In this document: piece by piece, positions 47,875 to 57,900 of the stretch
How the letters are laid out: every line of letters begins with the position of its first letter
Position numbering within the stretch: position 1 is the first letter of the stretch
Assembly: GCA_034638255.1 (NCBI GenBank)
Contig: JAWPGT010000031.1
Coordinates: forward strand, 186,001-250,000
Reading direction: 5' to 3'
DNA: 64,000 nt
Origin: Coprinus comatus
Lineage: Eukaryota > Basidiomycota > Agaricomycetes > Agaricales > Agaricaceae
Notes under the pieces: generated by a model
Told to the model about the DNA's origin: nothing
Databases searched by the model: none
What the model saw: the letters and a program-made list of their open reading frames with translations, nothing else
Made by a program: the position numbers and the translations under genes

Positions 47875-49686
47875 TTAATCTTCATCACTCTCACTCTCAC
47901 TATCACTCTCGTCGTCTTCGTCATCATCATTCTCATATGTGATAGTACTGTCATCAGTGTCATTCTCGTCACTGTCAAGTTCTTCTCCCTCATCAGGGCT
48001 TTCCTTTGGTTCACGAGTTTTCTTGATTGGGTCGAATATAAAAAGGAGCGATTGGGTGCCTGTGACAATTCTTCCTGTAAATTCATCCACCTCAGAAATA
48101 TGGGGGGATAATAGATCATTCCAAGAATCCCAAAGGATATCCTTGGGGTCATCTATGTCGTAGAATGTTGAAGTGCAGCCTGTTTCTTCAACAGAATTAA
48201 TAGGGTACGGTGTTTTGGTGATCCCCCTTCTATTTTCCGACTTGGTATGGAGAAAGAACGAATTTGACCATCCTTTCCCCATGGATATAATAGGTAACTT
48301 AGGTTTGTCGCTTGGTGCTGACTGTCGATGATACTTGCAGACGGGTGTTCCCGAATCGAGGTCTTTTGGGATATGTATTGTGAGGATGCGTGGATTTACT
48401 GGTTTTTGTAAAGTGATATGAGTGTCTCCAGAAGGATCCATATAGCTTGTCACAAAATTTCTGAAGAGTTTAATGAGGGATTTACTTTCACAAGGGAAGG
48501 TGTAGTGTGGCTTCATATTGTCTCCCCTTGGATCAGTGAGGGTGTATATCTCTAGCGCGGTAGAAGTTACGAGCAGCATTCTGTTATGAGGGAGTAGATA
48601 GGGTTGCGGCTATACCTATTTTTTCAAAAACAATTAAGAGAAATTAATAGAATAAACTCACAACGCCCTCGGAGGAATTTAGCTGAACAGTAAGCGATGA
48701 TGTCTTGCATTTAGGATTCATATAGTCGAAAAAGATATTCATAGAGATTGGGCCATACTGCTCATTGTCGTTCTCGAAGAATTTCTGGTCAATGGATATA
48801 ATGCGATCCTTGTTCAACACACATCTGAACCCAACAATTTCGCCTTGGAGAGCTTGAAGAGGGAAGGTATTGACGTAATGAATTTCGAGGTGAGCTTGTA
48901 GTCCATGTCCAATCATTTCAAGCCTATAGAGATCCATACGAGGACCTATTTTATAATAATTCCAAGTTCCAACAGCCCTTTTAATAATATGTTCTCAAGA
49001 TAGCACTAGTACTTACTAGTATATCTGAACTGTGAATGGTGGTGGGGGAAATTACGGTAGTCGTAAATAAGTAATCGCACCGAGTATTGTTTCGCAGTTT
49101 CGTCGACCCAATACGTAATTCTTTTAGTGAGAGTGCCCTTCGGGAGGTTCAGTTTGAGTAGAGCCGAAGCTTTGGGTTTTGGTTGGTCAAGATCAGTAAC
49201 GTAGAGGTGACATTCAGAAGGGGAAAATCTACGAGGTTTTGCAGTGAAATGTAGCAACCATCTCCCCCCAGGAAGAAGGACCGGGTAATCTAGAAGCACA
49301 CGTTTGATCTTGCGGAATCCATATACCAAAGGAGACAGAGTTACTGGTTTTTCATAAAATCGCCACCGATTGAAAACCCATTCTTCTATCTCTCGGGAAT
49401 CAAAGTTATTAGGTGGCTCCTGGAGTCCATAGCCACCTGGGAGGGATTGAAAATTCCGCATCAAGGAGATCCACACTTGCCGATCCTTACTTTTTTCATA
49501 AATTGCCTTACAAGTCTGATAGAGAACAAATCTGTTAGTATATCCAAGTCGTCGCCACGATTTGCCGGTGAACATGCGTACCTGTCTCATTGATAGTACA
49601 CTTGGATAGTCGAGATGTTTGAATATCTCAAGAAACATTTCGTTTGGAAGGCCTAAAAGTCTGAGAGTGGAATATGAGGTGGACAT
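47875..49686 (-). CDS. F-box domain protein with acidic C-terminus
   Basis: F-box proteins recruit targets to SCF ubiquitin ligases through Skp1. The protein opens MSTSYSTLRLLGLPNEMFLE and IFKHLDYPSVLSMRQ, a standard N-terminal F-box (residues 8-40). An intron right after SMRQ (donor GTACGC) leads to TCKAIYEKSKDRQVWISLMR. The middle is a beta-rich region (PGGRWLLHFTAKPRRFSPSE, CHLYVTDLDQ) like the propeller-type substrate domain of the large Agaricomycete F-box families. Further exons begin near 48937 and 48579. The C-terminus is strongly acidic, with Asp/Glu/Ser runs ending ESDSESESDED at 47875. The substrate is unknown. A decayed paralogue lies at 12162-12400. Confidence 0.8.
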
Positions 49687-50799
49687 AATCGGAGGATGAA
49701 AATTGTGAACTTCGAGTTAGTTCTGAACTGCGAGATTTTTAAAAAGATGAAATGATGTAGCTTCCAAGCTGACGCAGCTTTATTAAATACCCACAAGGAA
49801 CATTCTGGTCTCAGTAAACCTTGTGTAGTCATAAAAGAATATAGAAACAATAGAAACAATAATCCTAAAATACCATGATTATTGTTCGAGCTGGAGTATT
49901 GTTAAACTCAGGGTCTTTCCGGGTCAGGCTGGGTCTCGTCCTTAAGTCACGTGACATCGAGGTCTGTTTCTCATGTAAAAGTGGGCAGGAATACGCACAT
50001 TGGACAGTAGATAGATGGTTTAGCATGGAATATAACTCAAATGGTTCCAGAAAATGGATTTAGAATATTTTTCGAAATTTTCAACATTTCTTTCTGTTAA
50101 TAATGTGCAGATTCTCATAGTCAACTTAAAGGAGGTTATGTTACAATATAAATTCGTGGACTCGTCTATTGTTTCTACCTGAAAGAATGAGGCTACAGGA
50201 TCCGCTGACTCTTGAGCTGGATACGATGTAAATAAAGGAAGGAAAACAAAAATCTAACCTCAACGTTGCAATATGTATATAGCAACTGGAGGAAATAATT
50301 GGAAATACTATAGAATTTAAGTTCTGTATAGAGAAAAACCACCAAAACAATCACAGCAGGAACAAAAACCGACAAAGAGAAAAGTCTGAGAGTTCAATCC
50401 CCGAAGGTTAAATTACCATTATCTCTAACAATTAATCGCCGGTATCACCGCAGGATCCTGAATCGAAAACGAAGTAGTGGAATGTGAAAAGTGTGGATAT
50501 TCTGAGACTCGCATTTGGATAGTAGAAAAAAGAAAATGCAACCAGCACCTAGTATCAACTAAAACAACAGTGCATTTCCCTGTCACACACTCTTTTGTGA
50601 GCCTCAGGCCTAGTAATACCGTTCAAATAGACCAATAACAACTTAACCTGTTCCTGTGGTGTGCGGTTAGAACTTTGATCCTGATCGCTAAATCACTTCC
50701 CTATGCTTTCATACACTAACGCCCTGGCTTGCAGTAGCACTAATGATTTAGACTCAGTTGTAGCAAAGTTGATTTGCAACTGTAGGTATTAGCTCTGCA
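49687..50799. other. Spacer upstream of the F-box gene
   Basis: This 1.1 kb A+T-rich region has small ORFs without motifs. The F-box promoter should lie next to 49686. Nothing else is seen. Confidence 0.45.
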
Positions 50800-51278
50800 T
50801 CAAGTGTCTTTTGCGAATAATATATGATCTCCGCCGTAAAAGATTGCTGTATTAGTAGCTTCATTTACCCCAAAGTTAACAAAGGCATTCTCGAAAGCCT
50901 GAGCCATTGACTTAATCATGGCGACAGTACAAATGAGTGATGGTGCATTTTTGATTACTGGACCTCCCAAAGTTGCCGCATCTCTATTCGTGGTCACATG
51001 ACATATGTCAGTGGAGACATCTTGGAGACACTCACTTTCGTATTCGTACACAGCTGACACCTGAGAACCGATTCTGTGATAAAATACATCCTGCCTTCAT
51101 ATATACTATGTCTTCTGGCATGATTATGTATTGAGACTAACTTGATGGGGAGGAAAACAAGGTTTGCACTTGCGATAATAGATATACAGCGTGTATGCAA
51201 GCCTCTTTGACCTGAGAAATGGTAATGTTTTAAAAGCCAGGAGATGTTCATGTGTTCATTGACGGTGGCGTACATCAT
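50800..51278 (-). CDS. Putative unrecognised small gene, splice or frame unresolved
   Basis: I do not recognise it. An ATG-ATG start at 51278 opens MMYATVNEHMNISWLLKHYH and runs through a hydrophobic stretch (IIASANLVFLPIKL). Near 51060 the neighbouring frame takes over with VYEYESECLQDVSTDICHVT, GGPVIKNAPSLICTVAMIK and AFVNFGVNEATNTAIF, ending at 50800. The second part is 87 codons and protein-like. No intron fits both phases, so either one base is missing near 51060 or an unseen exon exists. A TATTTATAAAT element lies upstream near 51305. It could be a small membrane-associated protein or a relic. Confidence 0.35.
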
Positions 51279-51676
51279 GATGTAAATACAAATAGATAGC
51301 GATATTTATAAATATATGTAGAGGTTTTGTCAAGGTTTTTTGCATTCAAATCGTCGTCTTTTTCCATTTTAATATTCAATCCAGGGAATTCATGCCTTGC
51401 AAAGGCGACTTTTAATTTGTTGCAAGCCTCTCAGAAAAAGACTGAAACGAAATGAACGGGGTCTGTTCCTGAACATAAATAGGAGTAGACTTCCATTGAG
51501 CGTCGATCGAAGGGATAGAAATCGGATTCACAACCACCTGACGTCTCAGCAGCCTCACCTTTCTACCTCCGTCTCTCTTCTTCCTCCCATCTATCCCCCC
51601 TCTTCCCAGGGCCCACACTCGCTTTTACCTCCCAGTGCCGGCTATCTCTGTCAACAAACTAGCTGGAGTCAGAATC
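51279..51676. other. Spacer between two divergently transcribed genes
   Basis: This 400-base region separates the putative minus-strand gene from the plus-strand M28-like gene. It probably holds both promoters. Pyrimidine tracts near 51570-51620 precede the M28-like start. Confidence 0.4.
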
Positions 51677-53794
51677 ATGCATTCACTCTTGTTTCTATCA
51701 CTGTTTCTACAGGCGATCTCTGTCCTTGAGGTGACATCTGCGGCAGGTCCGCCCTCGCTTAATCAACAACAGCGACAGGTGTTAAGGGATAGATTGTTCC
51801 AGACGAACCTTCGTGGTCCTAGATGGAGTACGCTTTCCTGTCATTTTTCTCTCAAATGGATTCGGGAATAAGCTCTTAATAACAGCCGGGAACGATAACC
51901 AAAATGTCCTTATTGATCTGGTCACATCAAGTATGCAACTCGCCGGATTAAGTGTCGAAACTTTGAACTACACATTTTCCCGGTATGATAAACGCATATA
52001 TCTACTTTCTTCATCAGATGTCTGACTATATGCGTTTGCTAACATATATAGATGGGACCCCCGTTGGTGGTCACTTAGTCTTCACCTTAAAAACGGAACG
52101 GACATAGGACTTCCGACGACAGGGTTTTGGCCATACAGTGGTGACAGCGGTTTGGGCGGTGTTACTGCTCCTATGCATGATGCTGGTACGTATGGGCTAC
52201 ATGAAGATCAAACCCGAGATGAGAGCACGCTCAATTTAACAAACTTACCTCCGGGAGGAAGTATATTGTTCTTTGATAATCCGAGTCCGACTAGGAATTA
52301 TCTACCTCCGGGGTATCGTCTGTTAGGGTAACTATATGCGCTTGGTGATATGCACAGTAATGTAACTGAGCGGGGTGATTAGGACGTCACGTAACATACC
52401 GACATCCAGGATCCCGGAGGTGAGCATACATAAATATTTTTGTTTTATGACATCGTGTCAATGAACGGATATAGATCGGAAACTTGACAAATCCCCATTG
52501 GCAATCCGAAAAGAAGTTGGACTTTGACGAACTGAGGGATATGGGCATCAAAGGCGTGGTGGCGTCCTGGGTCGATACCTCGGATGAAAATGGCGCTCTC
52601 CAGTTCTTACCAAACCAAGGTGCTCCAGGGGACGGAGACAGACAATTCGCCGTCCCATCTCTTTACGTTGGAAATTCCACCGGGGAGCTCATAAGGAAGC
52701 TAGTAAATAATGGCGAGGTCGACACAGCGACAGTCGTACTCGACGCACCGAGTTTAGAGTCACAAAGCAAAACAATCGTAGGATATCTACAAGGAAAGGC
52801 TAACCAAGAAGACTCCATTCTACTTTATACACATAGTAAAGCCTGTATGCTTGCTTCCCTGATGACATCATAGCTAACTCGATGTCAAGGTGATGGTCCT
52901 AGTATTATTGAAGAAAATGGTAGGTGTAACTTACCCTGGTAATCTATTCCGTAGAGCAGCAATTGATGTGTTTTGTAGGTCCTCTTCTTCTCTTGACTAT
53001 GGCGGAATACTTTGCAAAAAACCCACTGAACATTAGTATAAGGTCAGTCTTATTGACTTCAGACCTCGCGAAAAGCACGACTGAGAGTTATTGTAGCATT
53101 GTGATCACAACTGGACATATGTCAGGAGGTCATCTAAACGAGAGACTGTGGATGTCGGAGAGACCATCAATTCGACGAAATGCCAAAGCTGCTATTATTT
53201 GCGAGCACTTTGGCGCTATTGAATGGAAGGACAATTTTAGCACTGGAAAGCCTGTATACCAACCCACAGGGAGGATTGAACCCATGTGGACCATGGCGTA
53301 TGTTATTTTTCTTTGTGTAGCAAGAAAGGAGATGCACTAATGTGTTATGTGATAGGAATTCTTCCTCGGCTAGTGATATGCTCCATGAGTTATATTTAGA
53401 GGCTTTCAGGGGAACACCCGATAGTATCAGGATGGCGCTTTTAGCCCCACAGACTGTTGACGGTGTTCGGTCAAGATGGTAAATACTGTCAAGAAAACTG
53501 GGCCAACACGAACATGACTGAGTCTTGATGATCATAGGTACGGCGCTGGAGGAAGTAGTGTCTTAGGACGAAGTAACATACCAACAATTGGGTTTGTCGT
53601 CGTCGTAACTCGTTGTACTACAATAACTCACCATGTTTGAATTTAGGATCATACCACAGCCGGATTACTTGTGGGCAGCCATGCCAGATGGCGGGTGGAG
53701 TAAACTTGATATCGACATTTTATTCACTCAAATCAATGTCATCCTACAACTTGTCAAGAGTCTCGATGAAAAGTACTCAGCTGGTCAATTATAA
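51677..53794 (+). CDS. Secreted M28-like (aminopeptidase-fold) protein
   Basis: M28 proteins are zinc exopeptidase-fold enzymes, often with an inserted PA domain. The start MHSLLFLSLFLQAISVLEV is a signal peptide. PA-like sequence follows: DFDELRDMGIKGVVASWVDT and FAVPSLYVGNSTGELIRKL. The core gives LLYTHSDGPSIIEENG (52814-52919, across an intron), where His-x-Asp matches the first zinc ligands, then TMAEYFAKNP, VITTGHMSGGH and AIICEHFGAIEW, where further ligands would be expected. The usual Glu-Glu catalytic pair appears as IIEEN, out of the normal order, so activity is uncertain. About ten short exons end SLDEKYSAGQL. A frame change near 51823 (one extra or two missing bases) lies between the signal-peptide exon and VRFPVIFLSNGFG; no intron explains it. 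The protein is probably extracellular. Confidence 0.7.
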
Positions 53795-54981
53795 TCCAAC
53801 ACACATCTTGAATCTTCGAAATCTTTTCCTTGTCTAATGTACATTACAGACCTGTAAGATAGTCGAAAATTATGGCGGTTATGAATATCATGCTTTTTGA
53901 ATATGTTGAGCGTTCATGTAAATGGAAAAAGCTAATGTTAACGAGGGGCGAGTGTGTGACATGTTTCATAAAGATATTTCAGAACATTAGACGTTATCAG
54001 TTAACAGTGTTCAAAAGGTAGATAAAAGAAAAGGAATATAACATGTTAATCAGTGGCACATTGATCGGATAGAGGCACAGACAGGGCTATGATAAACGAA
54101 AACATGAAATTGAAGAACAGAAAAAAGAAAGAGAAAATGACAAGGAAAAAATGAGATAAATGGAATTGAGGGGTAACTAAACGGGACAGGAGGAAAAAAT
54201 GGGAGTTGCGTAGCGCTTGCAATAGGGTTTGGGGTACTAAACTGATGCAGAGTGAGAGAGAAAGAGAGAGAAACAAGAAAGAGAAAGGAGAGAGAAAGAA
54301 TAATGAGTGGGTTAAAAAAGATGGATAAAAAGCAATGGTGACGAGAGTCAAGAAAATGTGATATGTAATCCACCGAAACCAAAAATGAAAAGAAAAGAAA
54401 GGAAAGGAAAGGAAAAAAATAACAGGTAAAAGGGACGTGAAGAGAGTGAGAGTGAGTGGGCTATAAAAAAAAGCAGAAGAAAAAAAAAACCTCTGCAATA
54501 TCGTGAAAAGAAAGTTAAAAAAAAAGATTGGAGACAAAAAAACAAAAGTGTAAACCAAATGAAGCGAAAATGTAATATAATATCCCATCCCTTCTCCAAG
54601 AAGTTACATCTTTTTTTTTTTGTTCTCTGTTTTGTTTTTTTTTTTTGTATTGAAATCGGTATCAAATCGATATTCAAACTTTTTATCATCAAAAAAAAAA
54701 CAACATAGCAAAAAGCATAACGAGAAGAAGGAAGAATTGAAGAGTATCTTCTTTTCCAGGAAGACGACGGAGAAGAATGACGACTTCGACTTGAAGTTTT
54801 GCGGTTTTCCATCTCTCACACGCTTCAATTTCCTAGGTTCCACCGTTCCTCCCTTCGCTTCTCTTTTCTCTCTTCTCCTCTCTTCTCCTCTCTTCTCCTC
54901 AATATCCAGTATCCAATCCCAATCCATATCCCCTACTGCAGCGCATTTATTTACAGAAGAGAAAAAGCTACCCCAACAGCT
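53795..54981. other. Convergent intergenic region with pyrimidine-rich 3' end of NST1
   Basis: The plus strand from about 54050 to 54600 is purine-rich with AAAGAAAGA runs, so the NST1 transcript sense is pyrimidine-rich, as downstream of the GATA gene. The minus-strand ORFs rich in Phe, Ser and Leu are artefacts of this composition. No gene is seen. Confidence 0.5.
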
Positions 54982-57900
54982 TTAATTCCCAGAAGGTGAT
55001 GAAGGCGAATGAGGATTCATCCCAAACGGACTTCCAAAATACGGATGATTCACATTCACATTAACATTAACATTCGAATGCCAATCATGTCCTGGTCCTG
55101 GTCCAGGTGCCGTATTACCCCATAAAGAAGCTCCCGATCCAGGTTGCTGCTGTTGCTGCTGCGACTGTTGTTGTTGTTGTTGCTGTTGATGAGGATGCTG
55201 ATGAGAATGAGGATGATGATGAGATGGATGTCCAATCGGTGGTGGTGGAGGATGATTGTGATTATGATTATGATTATGATTATGATTACTTCCTAGAGAT
55301 CCGATAGGTAGAGGTTGTTGTGGTGATGAAACACTATTACCACCATTACCACCAGCACCAGCACCAATAACACCAGGTCTTCCACCCGATGAACTAGAAA
55401 ATCCAGTTGGAGGTCCCCATGGTGTTGATCTCATACCAACACTATCACCTACAACACCACGAGGACTTGAAGGTCCCCAAGGAGGACCAGGTTGACCAAT
55501 CATACCACCACCAACAACATTCATACCACCAATACCAACGTTATGACTCATAACACCACTTCCACTACCAACTGCAATTCCAATAGGAGCAGTACCAGTT
55601 CGTCTACTTGAAGCTGGAACAACTTCATCATCGTCATCTGCAAGAGCTGAAGATCCAAGAACTTCTTTAGGACTAGGTGATCTTCTAATTGGTGAATGAG
55701 ATCTAGGACTAGCAGTTTCCCCATTCGTAATAGTAGATGCAGTAGGTCTTGCAATTGGAGCAATAGGTCTTGTGATAGGACCAGGACCAGGACCTGAAGA
55801 TGAAGGGTCTGACGAATGTACAGGTACCGAGCTTCTTCGACCTGATCCAGGAGCCAACATAGAAGACATAGGACCAGGGGTAGTCGGTGATCCCGATGGT
55901 AACATCGGAGTCTTCGATTTCGGAGGTGGTCCGATAGGTGATGGTACTCCGGAAGACGGACCAACTCTACCGAAAGTATTAGGGTCAAACGGAGGCCCAG
56001 GATTGAAATTACGCGGAGGTTGAAGTTGAGGTTGTTGCATTCCTGGACCACCAAAAGGGTAAGGTACTGGTCCAAAATTACCAACGCGTGGAGAGATTGC
56101 TACAGGAGGAATCATACCACCTGGTTGACCTTGTCCATACATTACACCTGGTGTCGGCGGCATGGATGAAAGATGAGGAGGTGGAAGTTGAGGTGTGATA
56201 GGAGTTTGAGGTTGAGATCCAACAGGAGTAAGTCGAGATTGTTGAGAGATTTGCGGTAATGAAGGAGGTTGAGGCGCACGATTACTATGACTGAGCATGA
56301 TGTTCGGTGATGAGATGGAGGACGTAAGATTGGGAGGTCTAGCATTGGTGTTGATCTGTTTCTTGGGCGTATTATTCAGACCATTGCTGAGACTATGATT
56401 CGGGGATCGTTGCAAACTAACAGGAGTCGACCCCGAGGCGACCATGCCCATAGGAGGCTTGATAGGAGTAGGCGTAGAGATTGGGTACGGATTTCTGGGA
56501 GCTTGCTTAGAAGGACCAGCATGTTGCTGCTGCTGGAGAAGAAGCTGTTGCTGTTGTTGAAGACGTTGTAGGTCAGCCTGAGCGGTAGCTGCTGCCAAAG
56601 CACGTTGCTGAGCCGCAGCCTTTTCCCTAGCTTCCTTCTCCTCACGTTCCTTCTGTGCCTTTTTCTCCCTTTCAATCTTCTCAACCCTCTCCCTTTCCTC
56701 CCTCTCCAACCTTTCCTTCTCCTTTCGTTCCTTCTCAACTCTTTCTCTCTCTTCACGTTCCTTGGCCAATCTAGCTTCCCTCTCTTCTCTATTCTTCCTC
56801 TCCTTCTCTTCTCTTTCTTTCTTCTCCGCTCTCAATTTCTCTTCCCTCTCTTTCTCCTTCTCTCTCCTCTTTCTTTCTCTTTCAGCTTCACGTTCACGTT
56901 CTTCTGTTGTCTTCTCCTCTTAATTTCCTCTTTATGTGCCCTCTCTTCTTCAGCCGCTTTACGAGCTATTCCTTTCTTGCACGTTCCTCTTCTCTTCTCT
57001 TTCTATTTTCTTCTTCTAGTGCTGCTTGTTTAGCTTTCAAAGCAGCTTCTTCAGCAGCTTTTTCAGCCGCTCTAGCCGCTCTTTCTTCCTCTCTAGCCAT
57101 TTTCTGTTGCCTATAAAAAAGAAAAAGAAAAAAAGACAATCAATAACCTAATTCAATCGAATAAAAGTGTACCAAAAAAAAAAAGAAAGAAAAAACTCAC
57201 TTCTTCTTATCCTTCTTCTTCTGATTCGCATTCTGTTTCTTCATCTCCTTCTCCTTACTCAACTTATCCTCATCCTCCAACTCTCTCAACAACTGCATCT
57301 GTCTCTCTTGAGCAACTTTTTCTCTATAAGCTTGTAATACTCTTTGTTCAAACATCCTAGCTGCAAATATAGAAAACATTCTCTTCCCTTCTTCCATCTT
57401 TTGTTCTTCAGTTAATATCTGGATGAATTGAGTTATTATTGAAAATAGGTTTAAGGGTGTTGGTTGTGGTTTTGGATTTGGGTAATAGAAATTTGCACCG
57501 AGGATTGGTTTGAAATTTGGTTTTGGTTTTGGTTTTGGTTGAGTGGATTTGGTAGATTTGGAAGAGTCGGTTTCGGATTGAATGATATCGTGAGTATGAT
57601 AATGATGAGCATGTCCATGTCCAAAATCCAATTCCGGTCGTTGTGGTTGTCGAAGTCGTTTCGAAATCACATCCCCACCCACACCAGTATCCAATTTCGA
57701 TTTCGATTTCGATTTCGAATAATTATCCCCCAACCATTCCAACCCATCAATCAAACATTCATGTTCCACAACATCAAATTTAAACAACATCGGAAACCCC
57801 ATAGAAACAGAAGTTAACAAAATAAAAGGTGGATACATAGTATAATTCGGTTTCGAAATTCGTGAAACGGTTGAACATCCATTCACATATTCAGATGTTT

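Noticed and set aside
53230..53300. GGATTGAACCC, resembling a tRNA T-loop complement
   Set aside because: It lies inside an M28-like coding exon, and no acceptor stem or anticodon arm can be folded around it.
54046..54588. Minus-strand hydrophobic ORF of 180 codons
   Set aside because: It has the same pyrimidine-rich artefact downstream of NST1; Phe/Leu/Ser only, no pattern of membrane helices with loops.
55548..56084. Minus-strand Leu-rich ORF of 178 codons
   Set aside because: It is a frame-shifted shadow of the NST1 Pro/Ser-rich tail.
57464..57817. Plus-strand Trp/Phe-rich ORF
   Set aside because: It is the antisense shadow of the Lys/Pro and Lys/Ser repeats in the intronic ORF of NST1.
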